From NCBI GenBank assembly GCA_017507105.1, contig JAFWBM010000046.1:1-64000 (forward strand): DNA of 64,000 bases, written 5' to 3'. The DNA comes from Bacteroidaceae bacterium. Its GTDB lineage: Bacteria; Bacteroidota; Bacteroidia; Bacteroidales; Bacteroidaceae. The position numbers and the translations under genes are program-made. Positions 51,313 to 61,638 of this stretch are shown here, in pieces; within the stretch, counting starts at the first letter, position 1; each line of letters starts with the position of its first letter. The notes below the pieces were generated by a model. The model had not been told where the DNA came from and searched no databases. It worked only from the letters and a program-made list of their open reading frames with translations.

Positions 51313-52737
51313 ATGAAAAAAACGACCCTTTTTCTATTGACATTTCTTGCAACATTTGCATTTACTGCATGTGATGATGAGACTGATACCATAGGTAGCA
51401 GCATAGTGCCGGAGAACGACAAGATAACAGTAGACACTCTTACGCTATACGCTAAGAGCAGGTCGATTATGGCCAATGATTCCATAATAGCAAACACTAA
51501 CAGTGTATATCTAGGACGTTATACCGACGCAGAAAGCAACACTGTTTTTGAATCAGATTTTATAGCACAATTCAACTGTGTAGAGAACTACGGTTTCCCC
51601 GAGAATGGTGTCATAGGAGACAGCACCATTGGTGTAGAACTAAAACTATTCTACCAAGACTACTTCGGTGATTCATTGAATACAATGAAGTGCGAAGTAT
51701 ACGAACTGGAAAATACCCTACAAGAAGGTATCACATACTACACAAACATAGACCCTACAGAGTTCTACAATGAGGAATCTGAACCTATAGCATCAAAGAC
51801 CTATTGTGCTGTTGACTACACTATCCCCGACAGCATAAAAAATGGGAGCAGCTATAGCAAGAATATCTCCATCAAGCTCCCGAACAGCATAGGCAAGCAC
51901 TTTATAGACAAGTATTACGAGACTAATGCCAATGGTGACTCAATAGGGAAAATACATTTTTCTAACTCAGAAGAATTTATAAACAATGTATTCAAGGGGC
52001 TTTATGTAAAATGTGTACAGGGTGACGGTACAATCATGAACATTAACATGGCACGTATAAATGTCTCATTCAACTACTATGTAAAGAGCAAAAGTGGTGA
52101 ACTTGATTCAATTGTACGTGGTATTTCAACCTTCTCTTCTACTAAAGAGGTGTTACAAGTAAACAGATTCAACAACAGCAATCTTGAAGAGCTTGCCAAC
52201 GACAATAGTTGCACATATATCAAGACTCCTGCCGGCATCTTCACAGAGGTTGAACTGCCAATAAAAGAGATTATAGAGAATACTGATACTCTAAACTCTG
52301 TAAGGATTATCTTTACAAAATACAACAGCACAAATAGTTCGCAATATAAATATGCTACACCCACACAACTATTGATGGTGAGAAAATGCGACATGTACAG
52401 TTTTTTCCAGAGGAACAAGCTATATGACAATAAAACGTCATTTATTACAAGCTATAACAGTACAAATAACAAATATGTATATAACAATATAGCACACCTC
52501 ATAAACTACTGTGCCGACGAGTTGAGAACAAACTCAGAGAGTGATGCCGATTGGGAAAACAAGAACCCGGATTGGAACAAAGTAGTTCTTATTCCGGTAA
52601 GCATAAACAGTGACTCATCAACCGGAAGTATTGTCTCTTTAGGACATGAACATGGTCTTACCAGTGCAAGACTTGTTGGTGGAGAGAATCATCCTATAGC
52701 TATAAGAATAGTAAGCAGCAAGTTCAGAAACGAATAA
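51313..52737 (+). CDS. DUF4270 lipoprotein
   Basis: 474 residues. Lipoprotein signal peptide with lipobox FTAC (Cys20) followed by an acidic stretch DDETDTIGSS, then repetitive beta-rich sequence typical of DUF4270 (...IGSSIVPENDKITVDTLTLY...). Function unknown; expected at the outer membrane. Second gene after the starch synthase-like protein, ending at an 18-bp-stem terminator. Confidence 0.82.
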   Translation: MKKTTLFLLTFLATFAFTACDDETDTIGSSIVPENDKITVDTLTLYAKSRSIMANDSIIANTNSVYLGRYTDAESNTVFESDFIAQFNCVENYGFPENGVIGDSTIGVELKLFYQDYFGDSLNTMKCEVYELENTLQEGITYYTNIDPTEFYNEESEPIASKTYCAVDYTIPDSIKNGSSYSKNISIKLPNSIGKHFIDKYYETNANGDSIGKIHFSNSEEFINNVFKGLYVKCVQGDGTIMNINMARINVSFNYYVKSKSGELDSIVRGISTFSSTKEVLQVNRFNNSNLEELANDNSCTYIKTPAGIFTEVELPIKEIIENTDTLNSVRIIFTKYNSTNSSQYKYATPTQLLMVRKCDMYSFFQRNKLYDNKTSFITSYNSTNNKYVYNNIAHLINYCADELRTNSESDADWENKNPDWNKVVLIPVSINSDSSTGSIVSLGHEHGLTSARLVGGENHPIAIRIVSSKFRNE

Positions 52738-52797
52738 TTATTGTGGTTTTGCAATAATCATAAACAAATAATAAACTAATATCCCCCTTTGATAATA

Positions 52798-52835
52798 ATA
52801 ATAAAACCGGAAACAAATGTTTCCGGTTTTATTAT
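52798..52835. terminator. Bidirectional terminator
   Basis: 18-bp perfect stem (52798-52815 with 52818-52835), AA loop, between the convergent DUF4270 gene and the GH57 gene. Confidence 0.85.
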
Positions 52836-52853
52836 CTTAAGCAGCATTTAACA

Positions 52854-54182
52854 TTAAGCCTCTTCTGCCTCTTTTTTCTTTCTTGTAGTCTTCTTTGCAG
52901 CCTTAGCTTTAAGAGCCTCAAGCTCTGCCTCGAGCTGAACAATCTCAACCTCCTGATTCTCGATAACCTGTTTCAAAGCACCCAACTCCTCATTATCAAT
53001 CTCCTCGGGATACTGTGCGCGAACGCGAGCCATGAAGTCACCCAGGATATTCATATAGTTGGTAAATGCATCGTAAGGAGAATCATATATACAACGCTCT
53101 GTAATGATACCATTCTGCTTTGTTGTCATATATCGGAAGTTCTCGGCAGCCTGCAAATAGTCCCAGTCCTGTTTCAACTTTTTATCATCAGATAGAGCTA
53201 CTCGCTCTGCAACACTATACAATTTATCAAATGCCTCACGCTGCACTGTGTTACCCAACCAAGATGTTGTATCACGCTCCTCGTCCATCCATGAAGTAGG
53301 ATAAGGAACCTCCAGAGAACCTACAGACTTGAATTTCTCAATAATCTCAGAAGGAGTAGAGAATGTTATACCACGCTCTTTAGCTGCTGCAGGTATAGCC
53401 TTCAGGAACTCAAGGATATTAGATGACAAAGGCTGAGCCATACCAAATGCCGACAAATTCATAAAGATGTTTACAATCTGCTCTTCACGTGGGAGAGTTG
53501 CAATCCAATCTACATATGTCTCGGCAAATAGAGGATACTCGCTCCACTCAGGGTTAGAGAAGCGCAAAGAGATATCATCTGAAAGTTTGTAGTCACGCAA
53601 TAAAAGTTTCAAGCCAGAAGCATTTGCGCAGTTATAAAGGAAGTGAGGGCTCTTCCATGCAAGGATATGTTTTGCACCCTCTGCAAGCATACCTTTGAAA
53701 CCCATAGATGCAGCCATCTCACCAATCTCATCTGAGTAGATAAGACCAGAGTTACGCAACACCTTAGGCTGTTTGCCAAACAACTCCTTAACCTTACGTT
53801 TCATACGTTCAACCTCTTCTTTAAAGGCTGTAGGAGAAACGATTGAAGAAAGACCATGAGAATAGGGTTCGCACAAGAATTCGCAACAACCGGTCTTTGC
53901 AATCTCCTTAAGCAACTCTATAACCTGAGGAGCATACAACTCCAACATCTCAAGGCCTACACCCGATGCTGAAAGAGCTACTTTAAACTCACCGTTATTC
54001 TCCTTGATCATATCGAGCAAGGTTGTAAGTGCCGGAACATATGAATTCTCGGCTAGCTCGCTAACTGCACTAGCATTAGCATAATCATCATAGTAGTAGT
54101 GATCACTACCTATGTCGAAGAAACGATAGCGTTTCAACTGTCTTAGCTGATGAATCTCGAAATAGAAACAAATAGTCTTCAT
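52854..54182 (-). CDS. GH57 alpha-amylase/glucanotransferase-like protein
   Basis: 442 residues. GH57 motif 1 reads FEIHQL (usually HQP), with CEFLCEPYSHG near 100-110 and the expected (beta/alpha)7 barrel. The C-terminus (about 395-442) is a coiled coil ending in a Lys/Ala tail (KAAKKTTRKKKEAEEA). Third gene of the glycogen operon, 23 nt after the GT4 synthase. Probably trims or transfers alpha-glucan. The catalytic acid could not be placed with certainty. Confidence 0.85.
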   Translation of the reverse strand: MKTICFYFEIHQLRQLKRYRFFDIGSDHYYYDDYANASAVSELAENSYVPALTTLLDMIKENNGEFKVALSASGVGLEMLELYAPQVIELLKEIAKTGCCEFLCEPYSHGLSSIVSPTAFKEEVERMKRKVKELFGKQPKVLRNSGLIYSDEIGEMAASMGFKGMLAEGAKHILAWKSPHFLYNCANASGLKLLLRDYKLSDDISLRFSNPEWSEYPLFAETYVDWIATLPREEQIVNIFMNLSAFGMAQPLSSNILEFLKAIPAAAKERGITFSTPSEIIEKFKSVGSLEVPYPTSWMDEERDTTSWLGNTVQREAFDKLYSVAERVALSDDKKLKQDWDYLQAAENFRYMTTKQNGIITERCIYDSPYDAFTNYMNILGDFMARVRAQYPEEIDNEELGALKQVIENQEVEIVQLEAELEALKAKAAKKTTRKKKEAEEA

Positions 54183-54205
54183 ATCTTTATTCTGTTTTTG
54201 TTTTT

Positions 54206-55468
54206 TTATTGAGCCATTACTTCTTCATATAACCTACGCAGCTTCAAAGCTACATTCTCCCATGTAATATTGTCAACCTCGCGACGTCCCTCAACCTTGA
54301 GATATTCGTAAAGAGACTCATTATTACAGATGGCGTAAATGGCATCCGCCATAGCATTGATATCCCAATAATCTGTCTTGATACACTTATCGAGAATCTC
54401 GGCACAACCCGATTGCTTTGAGATAATTGTGGGCACATCACACTGCATAGCCTCGAGTGGAGATATACCAAAAGGTTCACTTACAGAAGGCATAATATAT
54501 ACGTCACTTGCTTTTAAGCACTCGTATACCTGCTTTCCACGCATAAAGCCAGGGAAGTGGAATCTATCGGCTATACCACGTTGTGCCACCAACTTAATCA
54601 TATCGTTCATCATATCACCACTACCGGCCATACAGAAACGAATATTCTTAGTCTTTTTAAGCACCTGAGCTGCAGCCTCAACAAAATACTCCGGACCTTT
54701 CTGCATTGTGATACGTCCCAAGAAGGTAACAACCTTCTCGTTTGGTATCTTCTTAGGCTCAATTGCCATAATATCAGGCGACAGAGGAGTCACCGCATTA
54801 TGCAGAGTTGTAACCTTACTTGGATGCTGATGATACTTATCAATGACAGTACGGCGTGTGAGCTCGCTTACACAGAAGATATGATCGGCATGATCCATAC
54901 CATTCTTTTCTATTGCGTACACTGTAGGATTGACATTACCACGACTACGGTCAAAATCGGTCGCATGCACGTGAATAACTAGTTTTTTACCTGAAACCTG
55001 CTTTGCATGAATACCGGCCGGGTATGTAAGCCAATCGTGAGAGTGAATAATATCAAACTCCTCGGTACGTGCTACAACACCGGCTATTATTGAGTAGTTA
55101 TTAATCTCTTCGTGTAGATTTTCGGGATAACCGCCTGCGAACTCCATGCAACCGAGATCATTTGTATTCATATAGCTAAAATCGCCATAGATATGATCTC
55201 TGTAACGATAATACTCATCGGGACGGATAATCGCACCTACGCGTGACTCGACATAACTGGAGTCTACATCCTTCCACACAATAGGAACACTATTCATTCC
55301 TACAATTCTAAGGAAGCTGTTGTCTTCGTCGCCATAAGGTTTCGGGATACAGAATTTTATCTCTACATCGCCCTGTGGCACAAAGCCCTTGGTAAGTCCG
55401 TAGCTTGCAGTTCCAAGACCACCTGAGATATGAGGGGGAAACTCCCAACCAAACATTAGAACTTTCAT
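54206..55468 (-). CDS. GT4 glycogen synthase-type glycosyltransferase
   Basis: 420 residues. GT-B fold: N-terminal WEFPPHISGGLGTASYGLTK, IIHSHDWLTYPAGI, then the C-domain with EPFGISPLEAMQC near 315-330 and VPTIISKQSGCAEI. Complete, unlike the short GT5 protein in the window. In the middle of the debranching/GT4/GH57 operon, so glycogen elongation is the likely role. Confidence 0.88.
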   Translation of the reverse strand: MKVLMFGWEFPPHISGGLGTASYGLTKGFVPQGDVEIKFCIPKPYGDEDNSFLRIVGMNSVPIVWKDVDSSYVESRVGAIIRPDEYYRYRDHIYGDFSYMNTNDLGCMEFAGGYPENLHEEINNYSIIAGVVARTEEFDIIHSHDWLTYPAGIHAKQVSGKKLVIHVHATDFDRSRGNVNPTVYAIEKNGMDHADHIFCVSELTRRTVIDKYHQHPSKVTTLHNAVTPLSPDIMAIEPKKIPNEKVVTFLGRITMQKGPEYFVEAAAQVLKKTKNIRFCMAGSGDMMNDMIKLVAQRGIADRFHFPGFMRGKQVYECLKASDVYIMPSVSEPFGISPLEAMQCDVPTIISKQSGCAEILDKCIKTDYWDINAMADAIYAICNNESLYEYLKVEGRREVDNITWENVALKLRRLYEEVMAQ

Positions 55469-55513
55469 ACGATTGTTATTTTTTGTTTCTTGGTACCTAA
55501 AGAATTGCTTACC

Positions 55514-57469
55514 TTAAGCCTCCAATTTTGATTCATACTGTTTTAATATATGGCTTGTTCTGAGGATTGCAGCCACGTTCATTGCAAAAGCAACAGCGCC
55601 ACGACCCTTGAAAGGCGGGTTACCGTCAAACACTTCTGGTATTGAACCTACGCAGTGTTGTACTATTTCATCTTCGTAACCAATCATCTGTCTCTCAACA
55701 AAAGAAAGACCGCTGCCTTTATATATCTTCATATAAGCCTCATAATAGAATCCGCCCAACCAAGGCCATACTGTACCCTGATGATATGCATAATCACGCT
55801 GTATCTGGGGACCCACATAATTGGGATTGTAACCTACACTCTTGGGAGAAAGTGAGCGCAATCCACGCGGAGTAAGCAACTCGCGAGTAACTATATCAAG
55901 AATCTTCTTTTGTTGCTTGCTGCTGAGCGGTGTATAATCGAGTGCCACTGCAAGAATCATATTGGGACGCACACTCCAATCGACATAGTTACCATCTACA
56001 TAATCGTAAAGATAGCCATGCTCATTGAGGAACACCTCCACAAAAGCTTTTCCTGCCAATGCTATAGGACGCACCAATGAAGCCTGCAATTCGCTATCAC
56101 CCATATGCACAGCCATCTCCTCGGTAAATTTAAGTGCATTGTACCACAAAGCGTTGATCTCTACAACATAACCTGTGCGAGGAACAACCGGACGACCTGC
56201 AGCAGTTGAGTTCATCCATGTTACAGCCTTATCCTTACCGTTTGTACTGAGCAAGCCACTGGGTGTCAAATGTAAGTTGAAGTGTTTATTCGAGCGAATA
56301 TAATCCATAATCTTAACAACAAGATCACCGTAAAGGTTACGGCAAGCCTCCATACCACGCTCCTTGGCATACTGCTGTATAGCCCATATTGCCCATAAAA
56401 GAACATCGGGGTGCTCCATTTCATATATCTTGCAGTCGCTAGGACGGTCGGCCAAGAAATCTTCTATTGCAATTCTTGCAGTCTGCATAACCTGCTCATA
56501 CTCGCCCGGCTTACCCGATTCTGTAAGAGTGAGTCCCGGCAACGATACAAAGAGGTCACGTGCACGACACTTGAACCAGGGATATCCAGCAAGGATATAG
56601 ATATGTTCACCTTGAACATTGAAGAACTGGTTACCGGCACATTCCATACAGTGCATGAAATTATCGCGAGGTATACGTATCTTCTCTTCGTGTTCAAAAG
56701 CGGATTTCATTGTACGTGTACTGATGGGATCTATACCACCGGAGAATACAATACTTTCACCAACCTTCATCTTGACTTCAAAGTAACCGGGAACAAAGAG
56801 GTCCTCATTAAAGTCGTAACCTCTCTCGAGTTCCTTAACATACTCTATTCCTCTATACCAGTCGGGACGATAAACAAATTCGTTCTTCTTATTCAGCTGC
56901 ATATACAAATCGGGGTATCCCGCATACATGCACATACTGATACCATTCTCCACCTCCCTATAATTACGGTTGGCAGTATTATTCTCGTGTGTATACTCAC
57001 GAACGCTACGGAACGCCAAGAAAGGACGCAGACGCAATGTTACTGCCGTATTTGCCTTAAGCAAGGTGTAACGGATTAGAATTCTGTTCTCGTGATGCAC
57101 AAAGGCTTTCTCTTTTTTCAACCACACACCACCTACATTGTAAATGGTAGTAGGTACACGCTCCCAAGCGAACTCTCGAATATACTTGTTGCCTCGAGGA
57201 CTGAAATTATCGGCATTATACTTGTGCAATCCCAAATTGAACTCGGCTCCGTGCAGAACCACTGTCTCATCAAGTGATGAGAGCAGAACATGGTTCTCGT
57301 CATCGAGTTGCGGAATAGGAACTACCAGCAAACCGTGATACTTACGGGTGTTACAGTCAACAATAGTCGAACAGTGATATGCGCCCGAACGGTTAGTCCT
57401 TAAAATCTCCTTTTGCAACGACTCTTCTAAGTTCGTCATCAGCGTTTTTTCGAATCGCAAATAACTCAT
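55514..57469 (-). CDS. Glycogen debranching enzyme (amylo-alpha-1,6-glucosidase)
   Basis: 651 residues. GDE_N domain at about 1-230 (NRSGAYHCSTIVDCNTRKYH) and GDE_C (alpha/alpha)6-barrel at about 270-640 (MNSTAAGRPVVPRTGYVVEI, DYAYHQGTVWPWLGGFYYEA). Heads the three-gene glycogen operon from a consensus promoter with a leader of about 100 nt containing a hairpin (57515-57542). Confidence 0.92.
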   Translation of the reverse strand: MSYLRFEKTLMTNLEESLQKEILRTNRSGAYHCSTIVDCNTRKYHGLLVVPIPQLDDENHVLLSSLDETVVLHGAEFNLGLHKYNADNFSPRGNKYIREFAWERVPTTIYNVGGVWLKKEKAFVHHENRILIRYTLLKANTAVTLRLRPFLAFRSVREYTHENNTANRNYREVENGISMCMYAGYPDLYMQLNKKNEFVYRPDWYRGIEYVKELERGYDFNEDLFVPGYFEVKMKVGESIVFSGGIDPISTRTMKSAFEHEEKIRIPRDNFMHCMECAGNQFFNVQGEHIYILAGYPWFKCRARDLFVSLPGLTLTESGKPGEYEQVMQTARIAIEDFLADRPSDCKIYEMEHPDVLLWAIWAIQQYAKERGMEACRNLYGDLVVKIMDYIRSNKHFNLHLTPSGLLSTNGKDKAVTWMNSTAAGRPVVPRTGYVVEINALWYNALKFTEEMAVHMGDSELQASLVRPIALAGKAFVEVFLNEHGYLYDYVDGNYVDWSVRPNMILAVALDYTPLSSKQQKKILDIVTRELLTPRGLRSLSPKSVGYNPNYVGPQIQRDYAYHQGTVWPWLGGFYYEAYMKIYKGSGLSFVERQMIGYEDEIVQHCVGSIPEVFDGNPPFKGRGAVAFAMNVAAILRTSHILKQYESKLEA

Positions 57470-57514
57470 CTCGTATAATTTATATGATAAATAATATAAT
57501 ATCTATGCAACAAT

Positions 57515-57542
57515 GACTCGCCATTGTATTACATGGCGAATC
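57515..57542 (-). other. Leader hairpin of the glycogen operon
   Basis: TCGCCAT/ATGGCGA (57518-57524 with 57533-57539), extended by two further pairs across one mismatch; 46 nt before the start codon. A possible post-transcriptional control or stability element. Confidence 0.5.
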
Positions 57543-57573
57543 AAATGAAAGCGTTATGCATCTTATTCACTTT

Positions 57574-57605
57574 CAAATGTAGGCATTAAAAATATCAATT
57601 ACAAA
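57574..57605 (-). promoter_or_regulatory. Promoter of the glycogen operon
   Basis: Minus strand: TTTG (57605-57602), exactly 20 nt, TACATTTG (57581-57574). Both elements match consensus. Confidence 0.85.
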
Positions 57606-57654
57606 AAAAGATAAATGTTTTTTTAAAAAAAGTTATTTTTTATATACATTTCAC

Positions 57655-59799
57655 CTAATCGCGAAACAATGATACAGTTATTTTATAACCTACACCATGA
57701 AATTTGTGATTCTTTCCACTAACGAAGACACCCATATCCACATAGGGTGTCTCAACACCATAGCCTAACTCTACATACGGAGTCAAATGAGATATAAAAA
57801 GGATGTTGCCATAGAGCCTCTCGTTCTTAAGGAAACTCACGCGCGGCAACGCTCTTTGCAAGACAAAAAAGGGAGATTCATAAGTAATATGCCCACGCAT
57901 ATATTTATTGGCGGCATTATACCACTCGGAATCAAGTAATTGGAATACTCCACCTAGTTCATCACTACGATCCACGGGCAGATAATTATGTTTAAGGAAA
58001 GCATAGTCTGCAAAATAGACATCTTTTGTGTAGAAGAACCCTCCACCTCCTACACGAAAATGCAGTCTGTCAACGCTATTCAAACGATAGTTATATTGTA
58101 TATCAAATTCCGCTCTTGTGTATATACCGGACGAGCCAAAAACCCCTTTCAAACCCTGTTCGACATCAAAAGAGAATCGCGGTTTTCTTGAACCTATATT
58201 TATTTTTCTACCATTTTTTATATAATAGTACATACCGGGTTGCCACGTCAGACGTGCATGTGGAGCAATTTGACGATAGATACTTTTAAGAGGGATTCCG
58301 GCCTCAACGACTTCATTAGCCATTGACCCAATAAGAGAACGTCGGTGAAAGTTTATACCCAAAAGAAGTTCCAAGCCGTTACTTAATTCGCGCTGCAAAG
58401 AGGCATAAACATATGTATGTCTAAAATAATTAAGATTAAGTTCTTTAAAATCCAAAACCTCGGTAGCAACTTTTTCAATTCTCTCAAGCGCCACACTACT
58501 ATATGAACGATTATCAGAACCCACATCTATATTAATAAGTCCCAAATACATGGGAGCAAAGATATATGTCCCATTAATATCCCAATAAAAGACACCCTGC
58601 TTAAAACTATATCCTCCCATAGGCTTCAAAGACAAGTAATGGCCATTTTTAAATTCATTCTTCAGATTCAAAGACATTTTGTAAGATAGTCCTTTACTCG
58701 AGCTATATGAGAGATATGACGGATTCAAAATAGGAGAGAGCTTTATCCTTCCACCTTCCCAATCGAGAGAATGGGCCGACAACATTTGATCACCTATTTC
58801 CCATAGGATATTTGCAGTCCTATCAACATCAAGACTATCGTCTCTATGCGAAACAGTATCTGCAATCACATTTTTTTTTATATATAACAAAGAGTCCTGG
58901 GATGTAAGTTCAATCTTTCTATTACTTGTCGCATACCCCACTTTATCGGAGACTGTTTTTGAGACTGTATCATTATTAATCTCAATACTCAGGTCGTATA
59001 CCTCTTTGCGTTCCTCTACTTTAGGTAAGGATTGTACTTGAGTGTAGTCATATACACCTTCAGCTGCAACATCAAGCCTGTTACCTCCAAAATCATAGCG
59101 TATATTAAGCCTTACATCTTTTATCAAATTCTTAAAAGGAGGCTTATCGCCTAATCTATAGTGCACATCGAAAGTTGATTGTTCATCCCAACCTTCAATA
59201 TATAATTCACGGACAGCACATGAATCATCAAGTACAAACCAACCACTATTCAACAATTTTATATTATCAAATCTATGATTGAACTTTATTCTTAGATTTA
59301 AGGGATTATTTGCTGTATATAATGTATCAACCTCGAAAATATAGAACGACTTGTAAGCACGATTCAATGGCGAAAGATAGCCATTCTTAAGCAATTTCTC
59401 GGAATAAATTGCAGGACTCATAAAGGAGAGCACACGTTCCATCTCACCATTTCCTCTTTTATGAGTAGTAAGATAAGCCATGCGTCTTACAATTGGCAGT
59501 GCATAATCAAAAAAACGGACATCGTAAAATAGCTCCGACAGATAGAAGTTCTCATCTCTATCAAATCGAGTCATTCCGGGAATCCAGTTTAACGCTATAT
59601 TCCACGAATAGAGATTTGCATATTGCTTGACATATAGTTTTCCTTTGCACTCACCAAACGAGAAACCTTTATTCTCTACGCGAATATATAAGGTATTCAT
59701 CAGGGAATCTACATCAACCACCTCCATAGCTGATGCAGGCGCTGAAAACAGCGCCCACATAAACAATATGATTGTCAGCCTTTTATTATTCAACACCAT
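57655..59799 (-). CDS. DUF5686 outer-membrane protein
   Basis: 714 residues. Signal peptide (about 1-24, ending ASA), a soluble N-terminal part and a long beta-barrel-like second half with the closing strand VGYKITVSLFRD. It fits the DUF5686 family of Bacteroidetes but without the N-terminal carboxypeptidase-regulatory-like domain often present. Last gene of miaA-dgk-kdsA-DUF5686, 82 nt after kdsA. Function unknown; its place near kdsA hints at a role in the outer membrane. Confidence 0.75.
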   Translation of the reverse strand: MVLNNKRLTIILFMWALFSAPASAMEVVDVDSLMNTLYIRVENKGFSFGECKGKLYVKQYANLYSWNIALNWIPGMTRFDRDENFYLSELFYDVRFFDYALPIVRRMAYLTTHKRGNGEMERVLSFMSPAIYSEKLLKNGYLSPLNRAYKSFYIFEVDTLYTANNPLNLRIKFNHRFDNIKLLNSGWFVLDDSCAVRELYIEGWDEQSTFDVHYRLGDKPPFKNLIKDVRLNIRYDFGGNRLDVAAEGVYDYTQVQSLPKVEERKEVYDLSIEINNDTVSKTVSDKVGYATSNRKIELTSQDSLLYIKKNVIADTVSHRDDSLDVDRTANILWEIGDQMLSAHSLDWEGGRIKLSPILNPSYLSYSSSKGLSYKMSLNLKNEFKNGHYLSLKPMGGYSFKQGVFYWDINGTYIFAPMYLGLINIDVGSDNRSYSSVALERIEKVATEVLDFKELNLNYFRHTYVYASLQRELSNGLELLLGINFHRRSLIGSMANEVVEAGIPLKSIYRQIAPHARLTWQPGMYYYIKNGRKINIGSRKPRFSFDVEQGLKGVFGSSGIYTRAEFDIQYNYRLNSVDRLHFRVGGGGFFYTKDVYFADYAFLKHNYLPVDRSDELGGVFQLLDSEWYNAANKYMRGHITYESPFFVLQRALPRVSFLKNERLYGNILFISHLTPYVELGYGVETPYVDMGVFVSGKNHKFHGVGYKITVSLFRD

Positions 59800-59881
59800 C
59801 CACCCAATATGATATATCCCCAGATGTAGAGATAACCTTATTATATTATATACAACTGAAGCAAAAAGATAGTTTTCTTTC

Positions 59882-60685
59882 CTAGAGAACAGCCTCCCTT
59901 ATACGCAACAGTTTATCAATCAATCCTTCGAGTAAATCAAGGCGAAGCATATTTGCACCATCACTTTTTGCAACGGACGGATCCTCGTGTGTCTCAATAA
60001 AAAGGCCATCGGCACCAACTGCTATTGCCGCTTTAGCCATTGTTTCAATCATCTCTGGCATTCCGCCTGTCACTCCTGCCGACTGGTTAGGCTGTTGCAA
60101 AGAATGTGTTATATCCATTATTACAGGATAACCAAAACTGCGCATCTGTGGTATACCACGAAAATCAACCACCAAATCCTGATATCCGAAAGTAGTACCT
60201 CTTTCAGTCAGCATTACACGCCCTGCACCACCTTCTGAGACAACCTTCTCTGCTGCAAACTTCATTGCCTGAGGCGAAAGGAACTGTCCTTTCTTGATAT
60301 TTACAATTCGTCCAGTTTTGGCCGCAGCCATAAGTAAATCACTTTGACGGCACAAAAATGCAGGAATCTGTAATATATCTACATACTCAGCAGCCATCTC
60401 TGCCTCCTCGGCCGAATGTATATCTGTAACTACTGGTATATTGAAGGTCTCTCGCACCTTACGCAACACACGTAAAGCCTCCAAGTCGCCTATTCCCGTA
60501 AAAGAGTCAACACGTGAACGATTAGCCTTGCGGTACGAACCCTTAAATACATATGGGATACCTCTCTCTTTTGTTATTGTAAGAATATGCTCTGCTATTC
60601 TCATCGCCATTTCCTCGCCTTCTATTACACAAGGCCCTGCCAACAGAAAAAACTTATCTGTAGAAGTCAAATCTCTTATTGTCAT
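59882..60685 (-). CDS. kdsA: KDO-8-phosphate synthase
   Basis: 267 residues, TIM-barrel aldolase joining PEP and arabinose-5-P to KDO-8-P for lipopolysaccharide inner core. Motifs: LLAGPCVIEGEEMA, KGSYRKANRSRVDSFTGIG, TERGTTFGY and GADGLFIETHEDPS. It follows the diacylglycerol-kinase-like gene by 2 nt, so they are coupled. Metal-dependent and metal-free forms both exist; I do not decide between them. Confidence 0.97.
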   Translation of the reverse strand: MTIRDLTSTDKFFLLAGPCVIEGEEMAMRIAEHILTITKERGIPYVFKGSYRKANRSRVDSFTGIGDLEALRVLRKVRETFNIPVVTDIHSAEEAEMAAEYVDILQIPAFLCRQSDLLMAAAKTGRIVNIKKGQFLSPQAMKFAAEKVVSEGGAGRVMLTERGTTFGYQDLVVDFRGIPQMRSFGYPVIMDITHSLQQPNQSAGVTGGMPEMIETMAKAAIAVGADGLFIETHEDPSVAKSDGANMLRLDLLEGLIDKLLRIREAVL

Positions 60686-60687
60686 AT

Positions 60688-61638
60688 CTATTTTGTTTTA
60701 GTTTTTTTACTTGGTATAATAAAATTAAGACTCTCGGGCAATATGGATATACACATTGGATATGTTGGAGCAAATGGACGTCCATCGATTCCTGCACGTG
60801 CATTTCCCACCGATTCTATCACAATCTCTTTCGTACGGAAAGGTTCCATCAGTTTATAATTCATGATTCTGCGTTTCCACACCATATACATACCTTGCAA
60901 CATTCCCATAAAAAGAGGACGCCTTATAGCTGCAACATCCAACATTCCATTATAAGGTACAGCACTAGGTGTCATTCCATATCCATTGGAGTTCCCTATA
61001 CACAGCATCATAAATTTCCTTTCAACCGTCTGATTATTCAACGTAAACTTCATACTGAAATTCTGCCTATAGAAAAGCAGATGCAGCATTGCTGTTATAT
61101 AGGAATATATTTTATTGAACAGATATCTTTTACGGTTGGCCATCTCTACGACATGCGCACTAAGACCTATATTAACCACATTTAAGAAATATCGGCACAC
61201 CTCTGTACCATTATCCTTGTATCTACAGCATCCAACATCCACTTTGCGTACCCTGCGAGCCATTATACAATCTATCGCCGACTTATAATCCTTTTCATCC
61301 AACCCCCAATATGACGAAAAATCATTAGCTATACCATTTGGGATAATACCTAGCGATATCTTATCTCTGTTTTCCGATGCCATAATTCCATTGATAGCAT
61401 CTTGTAATGCACCATCACCTCCAACAAGAACTATCGTCTCGTAACCGTTATCAGCCAAGACGCGAGAAAGACGCTCTATTGATGTAAAATTCTCCGATTG
61501 TATAAAATCGTATTCCACACCCCTGCTTCTAAGGTATTCACGAATCTCATTCCACCGCCTCATCGGTTTTAAGGCTCCTACCCTAGGGCAATAGATTATA
61601 CCCCAACGATGCCTGTTGTCATTCTGCGCCTTTATCAT
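60688..61638 (-). CDS. Diacylglycerol/lipid kinase-like protein (DAGK_cat)
   Basis: 316 residues. ATP-binding GGDGALQDAINGI (73-85), PNGIANDFSSYWG and the C-terminal AGIDGRPF motif of the DAGK_cat/LCB5 family. It phosphorylates a lipid such as diacylglycerol, undecaprenol or a sphingoid base; Bacteroidales make sphingolipids, so a sphingosine-kinase-like role is possible but not shown. It overlaps the 3' end of miaA by 20 nt. Confidence 0.85.
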   Translation of the reverse strand: MIKAQNDNRHRWGIIYCPRVGALKPMRRWNEIREYLRSRGVEYDFIQSENFTSIERLSRVLADNGYETIVLVGGDGALQDAINGIMASENRDKISLGIIPNGIANDFSSYWGLDEKDYKSAIDCIMARRVRKVDVGCCRYKDNGTEVCRYFLNVVNIGLSAHVVEMANRKRYLFNKIYSYITAMLHLLFYRQNFSMKFTLNNQTVERKFMMLCIGNSNGYGMTPSAVPYNGMLDVAAIRRPLFMGMLQGMYMVWKRRIMNYKLMEPFRTKEIVIESVGNARAGIDGRPFAPTYPMCISILPESLNFIIPSKKTKTK

